The translations under genes were made by a program, and so were the position numbers. Positions 8,746-19,520 of a DNA stretch of 64,000 nucleotides are shown here, one piece after another. Below the pieces are notes generated by a model. It was not told where the DNA came from. It saw nothing but the letters and a program-made list of their open reading frames with translations, and searched no databases. The DNA is from Brachionus plicatilis. Its lineage: Eukaryota > Rotifera > Eurotatoria > Ploima > Brachionidae. The stretch spans positions 1,482,176 through 1,546,175 of the forward strand of contig QEOQ01000141.1 of assembly GCA_010279815.1 (NCBI GenBank), read 5' to 3'. The number at the start of each line of letters is the position of its first letter. Position 1 is the first letter of the stretch.

Positions 8746-11700
8746 TCAAGAAATGATACAGCCACATTTTGACTTGACCTTTTTCTTCTTTTTCTGTCCA
8801 TTCTCGGTGGTAGATGGTGTCTGCGGCTGTTCGACAGGCGCCGGACTGTCCAGCTCCCTTGTCTCGGGCTCTGTGACTTGAGGAAGACTTACAACGTCTG
8901 GCTTTTCGGCCGGTTTCTGAGGCTCGTTGGCTGTGCGCGCTAGCTCGGCATCGTTTGGCTGGTGCATTAGCTCGTTGACCGACAGAGTGTTGCTGTTGTT
9001 CAAGCTGGTGTTCTTGATGATCTCGCTGACCTCGCGCTCTTTTTTGGTGTTCAGTTCTTTGATGAATTCGTCGGCCTCTTTGGCCAGACTGCCCTCTGGT
9101 CGGAAAGGATTGTCGTTCTCACTTAAATAAATCATTTAGAAAATTAATAAAATTTAACCTGGCAACCAAATGCCTACTCTGCATTGTCAATTAGTTTAGT
9201 GAGCATTTTGACTTGTTATCTTATCTAAAAAATTTTAAAATGACTTTTATTGTTACATTAGATTAAGCGGTTTAAATAACACTAGATTTTGTGTGTTGGA
9301 AACCATTTTTAGAATATTGTGAATGCAAAGAAACAAGACTGTGTTGACCACGCCTTGAATTAATTCAACGAAAAATTTATCTATTTAGAAAAGGATTGCA
9401 ACAGAGCCCAAGATGCCATTAAAAATGACCGATTTTTTTGCTATTCAAGTCTAGTCGTTTGGTGTTTGGAAAAGCATTAAACAAATAAATAGAATTAATT
9501 TTGTTTTTTTTTTTTGTTGAAATTTTGCTAATCTAAGAATTTCGAGGCCCCAAATTTTTATCTGTTTACCAATTTTTAATTCAATTAAGCATTGAGCTAA
9601 TTGAATTCGTATCAAATCCAGCGGGTTTTTTTTTTCTATTTCTATTTGCTTCAAAAATAAACTTTTTAAACTGACCCCGGACTTTTGTCTATTTGAAAAA
9701 AATTAATATTTGTCTACTCTAATAATTTAATCTCTTTTTGCTCGATTGTCACATGACAAAATAATTTTTTTCTTCGCACTTAAAAATTGTAGAAAATTAA
9801 TTTTTTTTTTTCGTTTGCTTCTTTGAATTTATAAAGGGCATTGTGAATTTTGGTACAAAAAACAAAAACAAAATATTAAAAATTCAAAAGCTTAAGTTCT
9901 GAAGGACCAAAACATGTTCTGTAAATTGTAGCAGCTGATACATCCTTTGTACCACCAATATACTGATTCTGCAAAACTCAGAAATAGTAAATTTGGGATA
10001 CTACATTATATTAAAAATCCAACTCAACTTTAAGTGGTGGTACAAAGGATGTATCAGTTGCTACAATTTACAGAGCATGTTTTGGTCCTTCAGAACTTAA
10101 GCTTTGGCACTTTTTATATTTTGTTTTTGACTTTTGTACCAAAATTCACAATGCCTTTATAAAGTTGAAAAATATTCAAAACTTATCTAATTTTGCTGTG
10201 AATATCAGAATTTTTTATCTGCTTTGAAAAAATGATAAAACTAGTTGCTTATCATGCATAAAAGATTGTTTATCGGACACAAAGTGTTTTTAAAGGCTAA
10301 TTACTTTCTAAGCCTTGAGAAATACTTACAGAAATAACGAGAGCTTTTGATTATGAATTGTTTGTTTATGGAGAGGTGATTAATAATTAAATTAAAAAAA
10401 TAAGTATCTAGCTTACAGAACTTGAAAGATAAGGCCATCAAAAAAAACTGCATTTTCTTCCTATAGACTTGTGCATGAATTTTTGGTTGTGGAAGTAAGT
10501 TGATCTTAAAACAAATAGTCAAGATTTAGAAAACCTGAGATTTGAAGTTTTAGCTCAAATATTTGGATGCCAATTTTTATTTGAATATTTTAATTAAATT
10601 TTTGCATTCAAATATTTTTTTATGAGTCAAAACTTTTTCGGAACAAATTTTTTTTTTTCTAAAATTAAAACGAACTCAAAATAGAAGCTTAATTTTGGCC
10701 AAAATAAGAACGACTTACTTTGCAATCGAAAAAGTTAAACATTCCACAATTTGCCATTAATTAGACAAACTTTTAAAATTTAATTTAAAAATAAAAAATT
10801 AAAATAAATTGTCGCCAAAATCTAATCAAAAAATGAAAGTTGTCCTATAAATTTTGTGTAAAACGATAAAAAAATTTATATTTAAAAAATCATTTAGATT
10901 ATTAATTTTATTAGTCCTTGAAGATAAGAAGCTATTGCATAATTACAATCTTAAACATTTCTCAAGATTTGTCCAAAAACGCAAGCTTCTCGCAAAGATT
11001 TTGAAATATTAAACAAAAAAATTAAAATTAGACAACACTGCTAATTGCTTATCTAAAAAATGGTTCCTTGAATCCACTTGCTTTCAGATGCTGTTCTGTC
11101 AATGCTTATTTAGAACGAACACATGGTTCTTGTTACAACAACAAAAATATTAAATTTAAGCAATCAACTCTCTTTGCCATTTTTAATATCAATTTTTGCT
11201 CCGATATTGTTGTCATGACAAAAATTAAATTTAATAAATAAAAAATAAAATTGATTAAATTGCACAATATTCTCCGCTTCATTTGATTTTGTTAGCACAC
11301 ATTTTTCAAATTGCAGTCTTAATTAAAAAAATACGAGAGAAAAGAAGCGATAAAGTTTGGAGCAAAAAAATTAAGAAAAAATTTGAAAAATTTTTACATA
11401 AAAATTTTCCAATAAAAAATTAAAAAAACTTAACATTTAGTACTTTCGATCTATCCTTCTAAATATGAAGATTTTTTTAAAATTTTGCTTTTGTTTACGT
11501 TTAACAAATTATGTTTAAAAATGTTAAGAATTTATTTAGAAAAAAAATTGCTAATAATTAAAATAAAACTGGTGTTCAATTTAATAAAACAACATTTTGC
11601 AACAGATTTTTCTCCATACTTTATCCAAACATTAAGAAGATTTTCAATGTTAATTAGAAATTCTAGATTTTAAGTCTATTTTTGTTGTTGTTGCTTAATC

Positions 11701-14700
11701 TAAACTAAAATTTTAATTTTAAAAAAAAAAAAAAAACTGGCGCACAACTAAAACTTGAGCATAATAAAACAAGATTAGTTTTCTAAGCTACCTAATGAAC
11801 AAAGCTACATAAATGATTACGAAATGGAAATTTAAAATTTTTTTGAAATTTTTTACGAGATAATTTCAATTATTATTCACTGTTCAAAGGTACACAAAGC
11901 TCAATCTTGAACACACGCTAAGAAATAATGCATTAATATTTTATTCTAAACAAACTAGCATAAAGCCAAGTTAAAGCTAAAAAGCGATCAAACTCAAATG
12001 ATTCATTCGGATTATGCAATCAAACAGAGAAATTAATCACTAATGGTTAAATGCCAGCAGCCAGGTTTAAGCAAATTTAACTTTAAAAGCATTAAATAAA
12101 CTTTTCTCAAAAATAAAACTCAAATTTTAAAATACTTCTTTTATATTATCACGTTGATTGCAATTAACTTTTTTGTGCTAATTTAAAATTAGAGAGAATA
12201 TTGCGACTTTTTTTTATTTTGAAATAATTAAGAAGAAGTAGTTTGTGATGTTGTAATAGCTTAACATTAAGAACTTGTTTACCTAGTAGTATTTTAATCT
12301 TACTAAAATGGAGCTGTAAAAATTAAAAAAATAAATCAATTGATACTTGATCAATTGTCAGACTAACTAAATAAAAAAAGCTAACTTAAAAAAAAAAAAA
12401 AGAGAAACAACTCTGGGTGATATAAATCAAATTTTGATAAAATATTAGATATGGAGATAAAACGCGAAGGGAAACAGAATTATTCGTAAATTTGCATAAT
12501 GCTTAATGCAAATTAGCTTTTTTTTTTTTGGTGAAAATAGAGGATCAAATATTGGCAGAAGACACAATCGATTCAAATGGTTGTGACGGTATTTTAGAAT
12601 ATTTATGTGGCTGAGAACCAATATTCTAATTATTCCTTTTCCTTTTTTTCAAAACTTGTTAACAGAATGCTCACTCGAACGAAAAGATAAACTAAAGGCA
12701 ATGAATTAAATTATGTTTAGCTTTTTTTCTTGTTTATTTGATGCTTCCCCCTTCTGAAATATCAGCGTCATCGCCAAAACAAGCATAATACACTCAGATA
12801 CAGATACTCTGAATTATTTCAAGCAAATCAATAATTTTTGATTTACATAAATCCTTTTTCTTAATACAAAATATTCTCAGGTTAATAGCTATTTTAAGCT
12901 TCTTGAGCCTTACTCCCTTAAAATTAGTGACAAACAATAATTAAAATTAAATATTGAATCGCTTCAAAACATCCCTAATGACTTTAATTTTCGACATATA
13001 TCACTAATTAATTATTTTCTTTAATAATGCTTTTGATTAAAATTTAATCAAAAAATGGCAACTTGAAGTTTGAGATCAAGATCAAAATATCCAAATGTAA
13101 CATTTTTTTAATTATAGAGACAAAAAAATTTTCCATTGCTTTTACTTTACATGTTATGTCAAGTTTATTTTCACATTTAAAATTTTAAAATATCACTTTT
13201 TGTTGAACTTTTATAGGTTTAAATTTTTTAATTGATTTTAATAAATCTTACTTTTAACGACAAAAAAATTAATGTTTTTAAGTTGAAAAAAAATTATTTT
13301 AGTTTGAATTAATGAATATAAAATAATTTCTGAAATAACTTAACCTGAATTATCTGAGTTATTGATTATTTTTGTTAAATAAATTAGAGATCAATCATTT
13401 TGATGTTAATTTTATAATGGTTAGACATAACATGACTAGTAATGTTTAGTATTTATTTCTTAAAAATTATCAAAATCATTAGATTAATTAAGTTTTAAAA
13501 TTTTAAATGATCGCTTTGACCATAAAATTTGATCTGAAACTTCAATTTGCCCAAAAAATTTATTTTTAACATTTTAACCCTTGAAAAATTTAAATCTTAA
13601 CACAATGAAAACAATTTTTTTTTAAATTTATCGAAAAATTGTTTCACAAAAATTTTTAGATTTTGCCGTAAATCTTTACTTGTTACTTTTACAAATAAAG
13701 AATACTTTAAATTAATTACTTTTGGAGTTATTCCCATCGAAACCATGTAATAAAATTTTTTATTTTTTTTACCACAAACGTTTGGACATTGTTAATATTG
13801 GTTCAAAAAAACAAAAAGAAAATAATAAAAATACCAAAAATTAAGTTCCCACGGACCATAACATGTTCTGTAAATTGTAACAACTGATACATCATTTGTA
13901 CCACCAATAAACTGATTCTGTAAAATTCAGTAAAAATGTGAATTTGGGATATAATACTTTATTGTAAATCCAACTCAACTATAAGTGGTGGTACAGAGGA
14001 AGCATCAGGAGCTACAATCTACATAACTTGTTTTGGCCCCTCCGAATTAAAGCTCTGGCGTTTTTTTATTTTGTTCTTGTTTTTTGTACTAAATTCACAA
14101 TGCCAAATGTTTGCCGACTACTTTTAGAAAAAAAGCAAACTTCATATTAATTTCTATTTATGACTTAATGTTTAAATTTAATTTTAAAGTTAACTTAATA
14201 AACAAGGTTCAATGTTAGACTCTATTCTAACTAAAAAATAAACTTGATTCTAGAAAAATTAAAAAATTAATTAAATTCTAATCATTGAATCAATTTTTTT
14301 TAAAGTTTAATTTGTGGCTAGAATAAATTCTAACATAGGACATTATTATTTGAAAATTCTAAAATGAAATGTAAAAATTGTCATAAAATGGAATTTATCT
14401 AAGAAGAAAGTTTGCTTTTTTTCTAAAAATAGAAAATAAAAAAATTCCAAAAATGTCCATAATATAAATTGATTAGCACTTTTAAATAATAAAAATAGAA
14501 AATGTCTTTCTTTATCTCAATAATAAAAATTATGGAACATTTTTTTTTCGAAAAAAATTTAATCGAGACTAAAATTTAATTAAAAGATAAAATCTAATCT
14601 CAAGTTCCATTAATTAGATAAAATTCAAATAAAAAAATCCCTTTTTTATTTATTTTATAATGAATTAATAAACAATAAAATCAAATTGCATGGTAAAAAA

Positions 14701-17530
14701 TTTCTAGTAATTTTTTCAAAAAAATTCATGATTAAAAAATATTTGATGTTTGGGCGAAAAAAATCCTATGATATCGAACTTGCCTGTTCAACCTTTGATA
14801 TAAATTATAGTCTGTCTATTAATTAAAAAGCCCTACAAACTATGCGAATTAAAAGCGTATCTCCTATTAGAAGCGAACTGGTATTTCGATAACTGAAAAC
14901 AAAATTTTTATCTATCACGAGTTAAAATGCTCACTGAGATTTGATTGAAAAGAAAGTTATAGCTTACCATATGGCATATGAACTATAATTTGTTTTCAAT
15001 TGAGAATATTGATTTGAAAATACATTGGAAATTGACGGCATAGTGGTCGAGCTTGACATGACTGGCCGAGTCGTGAATGGGCGATTTTTTGATTGAAATG
15101 ATGAATTGTAGTGATTTATGATCGCTTTTGGGTATCGATTATGGTTTGCGTAATTGTTCACCGGTAACGTGTTCAATCTTAGTTTGCTATACTTACTATC
15201 ATTTGTAAATTCAGCTTTATCTAAGGCTTCATTTGATATAAACTGGACTCTTAAAACAACAAAAATAAATATAAATCAAAAATGATTAGTTTAACTTCAA
15301 TAAAAATAATTTATTGAAAATCCCTTGTGTTTTCTTGTAAAGCAATTTGTATTTAAGAGCTTTAAATTATCACTAAACTCAACTTTATCTTGTTTAAGAG
15401 ATAAAAATTTCCTTCCATCAAAAACCAAATTAATTTTACAATTACTGTGAATTTAATGAACACTTGAAGATAATAGATCGAATGTTCCAGTTATTAATGG
15501 AATTTTTATTGTAAAGAAAAACATTTAATTCACAAGATTTTTATTAGAAAAATGATCTTTTATCGAATTTAAAAATTTTGAAAAAACATACATAAAATAC
15601 CTTTGCATTATTGACTTCCATAGCTATAAAAATAGTCTGTATTTAATTAAAAAAAAGTCGAACCTCTACTCAAATGCAATGTTTTCTTAGAATAAAGAAA
15701 ATAATTTTTTTCAAGCTTTCAGACAATCAATACTTAAAATTTCTATTGACCAAATTATCGATTTTAGAATTTCTATTTTTGAACTATAAAGATTTAATTA
15801 ATTATTAATGCTCTAGACAAAAAAAGGTAAATTAAGAATTTTTTATATCGAATAATCTTTTAAAAATTTATAAATTAAAAAAAAATTAAATTCATTTTTC
15901 GAACTTTAGTATAAAATTTATTAATGAAAAATAAAAAAATAATTGAAACCGTATTTTAATTTTTAAGTAAAAATTTTTATTCTACAATTTGTGACAAAAA
16001 AAAACCTTAATTTTATTTTGATCATGTGTGTTAAATTTTTGATTGTCAAAATACCATTTTTAAGCTCAAATAAATAGATAAAAATTAATTCCTACAGAAA
16101 TTTAAAATTATTGGACCAATATGTTGGTAAAAAAAATTCTCAGTTCTTATAGTATTGAAGATAAATCTTTATATTTAATAATTATGATGGAAAAAAAAAA
16201 TTGTTTTTTTTTTAACAAAAAGTTAAATTTATACTTTGTGAAAAAAATAAATTATTATAAAAATCACATGTAGCATAAAATTTTCAATTTTTTTTCTAAA
16301 AAGTTTTCAACCAGAAAAGCCAGAACATAGAATTTTGAACTGCCAGAGGTTGAGTTTAACCAGTAAACTTAAAAATTTAAAACCACAACAGAAGAAAATA
16401 AAAGAGACGCCCATTAAAAAAAGCAAGATTTACCTGATCAATTATTTTCAAATATATATAAAAATAGCTTTTATTCAAAAAATTTTTCAGTTTGTATCGA
16501 ATAAAAAAATATCCTTTTTATACGATGTTTGATTTTTTATTTTGTATATTCGGCGTTTTTTCTTTTTTGGACAGCAGGATATTCAGCTTGACTAAAGAAA
16601 CTAGGATATAGAAGATAATGATGATTAATAATGATTCAAAATAAAGTATAAATTGTGAGCCATAAAATTAAAATAAATTATTCAATTTATACTTTCTGAG
16701 TTAAAATATCATGAAAAAATTTCTTCAGTTCTAAATATTGTTAAACAAATTCTTTAATCTAATAACATAAGATGTCTTGAGAATAATTATGAATTTAGCC
16801 TCTATCTATTTATTGATTTATTTTGAAAAAGTAATTTAACTAATTTGATAAAAAAAGAAGATTTTCAACATTTTAAACTGATATGAAAAACCTTTCTTTA
16901 ATTATCTTTTTAGACACATATTTTAATATTCGTGATTGAAAATGATTTATATTTGAATTAAAAAATAAAATTAGAATTCTTCCAAAAAATTTCAATTTAG
17001 CTCTAAATAGAAATTAATAAAAAAAACTAAAATGCTAGACTGGCAGATCGATTTCAAAATTTAATTCAATACAGCCCCTTTAGTATTCAATTATTCTTTG
17101 ATTCCTATAAGATTAAATTAATATACTTCAAACAAATATTAATTTGAATCGTTAGAGAGATGATTAATAAGTTAAACTAAAAAAAAATTAATTACTTTTT
17201 TTTTGATTTTTGATTCTTATTCGAAGTGGAACTAATCGATGAAGTAATTGTGCTCGAAGTTATGTTAATGGAACTAATATTCTTAAGGCAACATGATGAA
17301 CTACTGGAGTCTTCTAAATTGATTAAAATTTGATCACAGTCGTGTCGCTTTACATCCGAGCTGAAGCTATTGTCATCAATAGTCGAATCGGTCTTGTCCA
17401 TTAAAAAACCACTATTCTCTCCATCGGATATGTACTCTAAATTCCTTTTTGACTTGGGCTCCGTGCTCAAGTTTTTTAAATTTGTTATTGCACTTAAAGG
17501 GTGCCTCTGACCCTCATCAATCTTAACCAT
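8746..17530 (-). CDS. three-exon gene for a polybasic CaaX (prenylated) protein, family unknown
   Basis: Exons on the minus strand are 17530-17196, 15249-14968 and 9121-8746, 330 residues in all. Phases agree: exon 1 ends with two codon bases and exon 2 starts with one; exon 2 ends with two and exon 3 starts with one. Donors are GTAATT and GTAAGC; acceptors end TTTTAAG and TTTATTTAAG. An in-frame TAA directly precedes the ATG. Residues 1-112 are polar with a Ser-rich run; residues 113-206 are Asn/Ser/Tyr-rich. The last exon starts ENDNPFRPEGSLAKEADEF, has a Pro/Glu-rich middle, and ends KKKKKVKSKCGCIIS. CIIS is a CaaX box of the farnesylation type, and Cys325 beside it could be palmitoylated, so membrane anchoring is predicted. 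Paralemmin ends similarly, but I see no firm homology. The last exon is clearly GC-richer than its surroundings. Joining exon 3 to exons 1-2 over a 5.8-kb intron is the weakest step. Confidence 0.65.
9837..10155. mobile_element. 319-bp palindromic MITE, copy A
   Basis: GGCATTGTGAATTTTGGTAC at the left matches the reverse complement of the right end, and the arms pair almost fully for over 130 bp (both contain CTTAAGTTCTGAAGGACC). TTTATAAAG flanks both sides (9828-9836 and 10156-10164), a perfect 9-bp duplication, or 8 bp if the element starts one base earlier. Copy B lies at 13784-14104. It has no coding capacity. Confidence 0.9.
13057..13551. mobile_element. 495-bp MITE with GGCAA tips and perfect 8-bp TSD, copy C
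   Basis: The left tip GGCAACTTGAAGTTTGAGAT and the reverse complement of the right end (GGCAAATTGAAGTTTCAGAT) are inverted repeats. CAAAAAAT flanks both sides (13049-13056 and 13552-13559), a perfect 8-bp target-site duplication. A diverged copy in opposite orientation lies at 39607-40193 in an intron of the polycystin-like gene; the two align along their length apart from insertions. Confidence 0.88.
13784..14104. mobile_element. 321-bp palindromic MITE, copy B
   Basis: Diverged copy of the element at 9837-10155, sharing AACATGTTCTGTAAATTGTA, GATACATC.TTTGTACCACC and AAATCCAACTCAACT. Flanks AAACGTTT (13776-13783) and AAATGTTT (14105-14112) match at 7 of 8 positions and are read as an 8-bp duplication. 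Its arms have drifted more than those of copy A, so it is probably older. Confidence 0.85.
14121..14429. mobile_element. 309-bp TA-flanked MITE
   Basis: CTTTTAGAAAAAAAGCAAAC at the left pairs with the reverse complement of the right end (TTTTTAGAAAAAAAGCAAAC). TA dinucleotides border both ends (14119-14120 and 14430-14431), which suits a Tc1/mariner-type MITE. It lies 16 bp from MITE copy B. The interior is AT-rich and non-coding. Confidence 0.7.
15250..17195 (-). other. intron 1 of the CaaX gene (1.9 kb)
   Basis: Bounded by a GTAATT donor and a TTTTAAG acceptor. A less AT-rich patch at 16310-16440 is open in one frame but lacks usable splice sites on either strand, so I do not call an exon. 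Confidence 0.5.
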
Positions 17531-18949
17531 TTAAATCTAAAATTAAAATAATTTTAAATTAAATTTGATCCAGTCGTGTCAGTTTTACCAAGCACACTCT
17601 CACTTAAATATTAGAACTCTCAGCGCATTCCTTAACACCAAAATGATGCTTATTATCTATTATTCAAACATCGATAGCTTTAAATTAAAAGATAAGAGAT
17701 AATGTTTAATAACTCATCGTGAATAATCTAAATAAATAATGTTTAAAAGCCTCAATCTTCAGATATCAAGTTTTATTTGCATTCAGAAGACTGTCTTATA
17801 GTTAAATGGCATTGTCTAAAGTAATCTAAGTTTCGTAGGCTTTTTGTAGCCAAGATTGTGCAAAGTTAAAAAATTGATATATAACAAAATTTTTTTTGAC
17901 AATTGTAATTATTGATCACATAAAGCAGAAGCAAAAAGTGACGATTGTGGATTTTGAATTGTGGTTACAAAAAAATTTATAATTTTGTTTTATTAGCAAA
18001 TATTTTTTTTTTAAAAAAAGTTGAGAATAAATTTATGAAATTCCAAAAAAACAGTTTCAGAAAATTTGACCATTCAATAAATCTTTAAAATATTTATTAC
18101 ACTGAAAAAAAATTATGAAGGAAACTTGATAAAAAAATTCTAAAATTTAAAGTAAAATAATTAAATTTTTGACGCCAATTTTCCATTTTCAAAAACTTTA
18201 ATTTGCAAAAAATCTTCCGGAATAAATATTGAATATTTGAAGTTTTATTTTTAATGTTGAGTTTACTAGCACTCTAAAATTTAATTGTTGAAAATTATTC
18301 TTTGATCATTCAAACTAAATTGAACCTATTAAAGCTTATTTAAGAAAAACGTACACAAATTCGACAAACTTCTAGTTTTCAAGTTTGCTCGAAGAATAAA
18401 ACTTTAATTTGATAAACACTAAAATAAATAAACTTCTTTGAAAAAATAAAAATATTCACTTGGACTTTAAATGCACAACTATTTAACTAGTCATGACTAT
18501 AAGTAATTTTTAAATTATAAACAAAAACTAGCAGCTTAATCAAGCAGAGATTAACTATAATTAGTTAATTTAAATTTGGTCTTTTTAAATTTAAACAAAA
18601 AAAAAAATTTTTGATTCAAATCATTCTTCAAATGAACGAGTTTTGAAAAAAATTCTTGAAGAAAATTTTCAATTAGAGTTTAATTTTCAGCTTTTTTGTG
18701 CATGAGCGAACCTATTAGAAATGATTTGCATATGTTTTTGGTGAATTAGAAATAAATTTTAAATATTTCTATCCTTTGTTACGTAAATTTGATGCTTGCT
18801 GATGATTTATGATCCGAGCAATTATCGATCTTGGATCGAATCGAAGCTTTACCTATTACATAACGAACAAAGTACATCATTAATGAATGATCAATTTCCT
18901 TGTTCCAAAAGGAAAAAAAAATTTTTTTTTAAATTAAAATAAAAATTTT
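17531..18949. other. intergenic, upstream of the CaaX gene
   Basis: Contains the presumed promoter of the minus-strand CaaX gene. No core promoter motif could be picked out of the AT-rich background. A relatively GC-rich patch at 18780-18880 has no recognisable content. Confidence 0.4.
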
Positions 18950-19520
18950 ATAAACTAAAGTTCACCTTTTTGGGAACAATTCTTGTTCTTGGGTTTTGTG
19001 AACTATAAGTCCACCAGAAGGTGAACCAAAATAGGATAAGGTGAAAAATTTTTAGATTAGGTGAACAAAAAATTTCTAAGATTTCAGAGGAACATTTTTT
19101 TGAGCACCTAAGTAAATTCAAAGACTTAATTTAATGTTATCTGAAATATGTGCTTCAATTGCATTTAGATCACCTCCTTGAATAAATTGTCCACATCTCT
19201 TTTAGATATCCAGGAAAAGTTCAAAAGGAAGTTAGCTATTTGGTAATTTATAAAGTCTATAAATAAAAAAATTTCTATTACTTAATCATATCATCTTAAT
19301 ACAAAAAATGTTTATACTCAATTTCTTTCTTTAACCAAACAAATATTCTTTCTCCATCGCTCAAATTTTGTACCATTTTCTTATTTTTTTAAAATTACCT
19401 TTAAATTTTTTCAAATCAGGTGAACAATTTTCAAATTAAGTGAACTAATAGTTTACTAAACCCAATAACAAGAATTGTTCCATAATGTGAGGTGAAATAT
19501 GGTTCACGTCACCTAACCGA
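18950..19520. repeat. inverted-repeat element with GGTGAAC subterminal motifs
   Basis: GGAACAATTCTTGTTCTTGGG at 18973 matches the reverse complement of 19461-19481 (GGAACAATTCTTGTTATTGGG). Similarity extends outward to TTCACCT and inward through repeated GGTGAA/TTCACC motifs on both arms. No clear target-site duplication was found, so the exact boundaries and superfamily are open. It is non-coding. Confidence 0.7.

Larger units (their letters stand above)
9122..14967 (-). other. intron 2 of the CaaX gene (5.8 kb), MITE-rich
   Basis: A long intron carrying four inverted-repeat elements (9837-10155, 13057-13551, 13784-14104, 14121-14429). Between them it is AT-rich with no convincing exon on either strand. 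I cannot exclude small skipped exons. Confidence 0.55.

Noticed and set aside
11485..11673. 62-codon plus-strand frame in the CaaX gene intron
   Set aside because: Leu/Lys/Phe-rich chance frame with no recognisable content.
12405..12415. AAACAACTCTG as another hAT-type MITE end
   Set aside because: Only 11 bases match and no AAGTC array or partner end accompanies them.
16310..16532. Frame starting MNCQRLSLTSKLKNL as an exon
   Set aside because: No splice sites of the right phase on either strand, and the C-terminal half is AT-derived low-complexity sequence.
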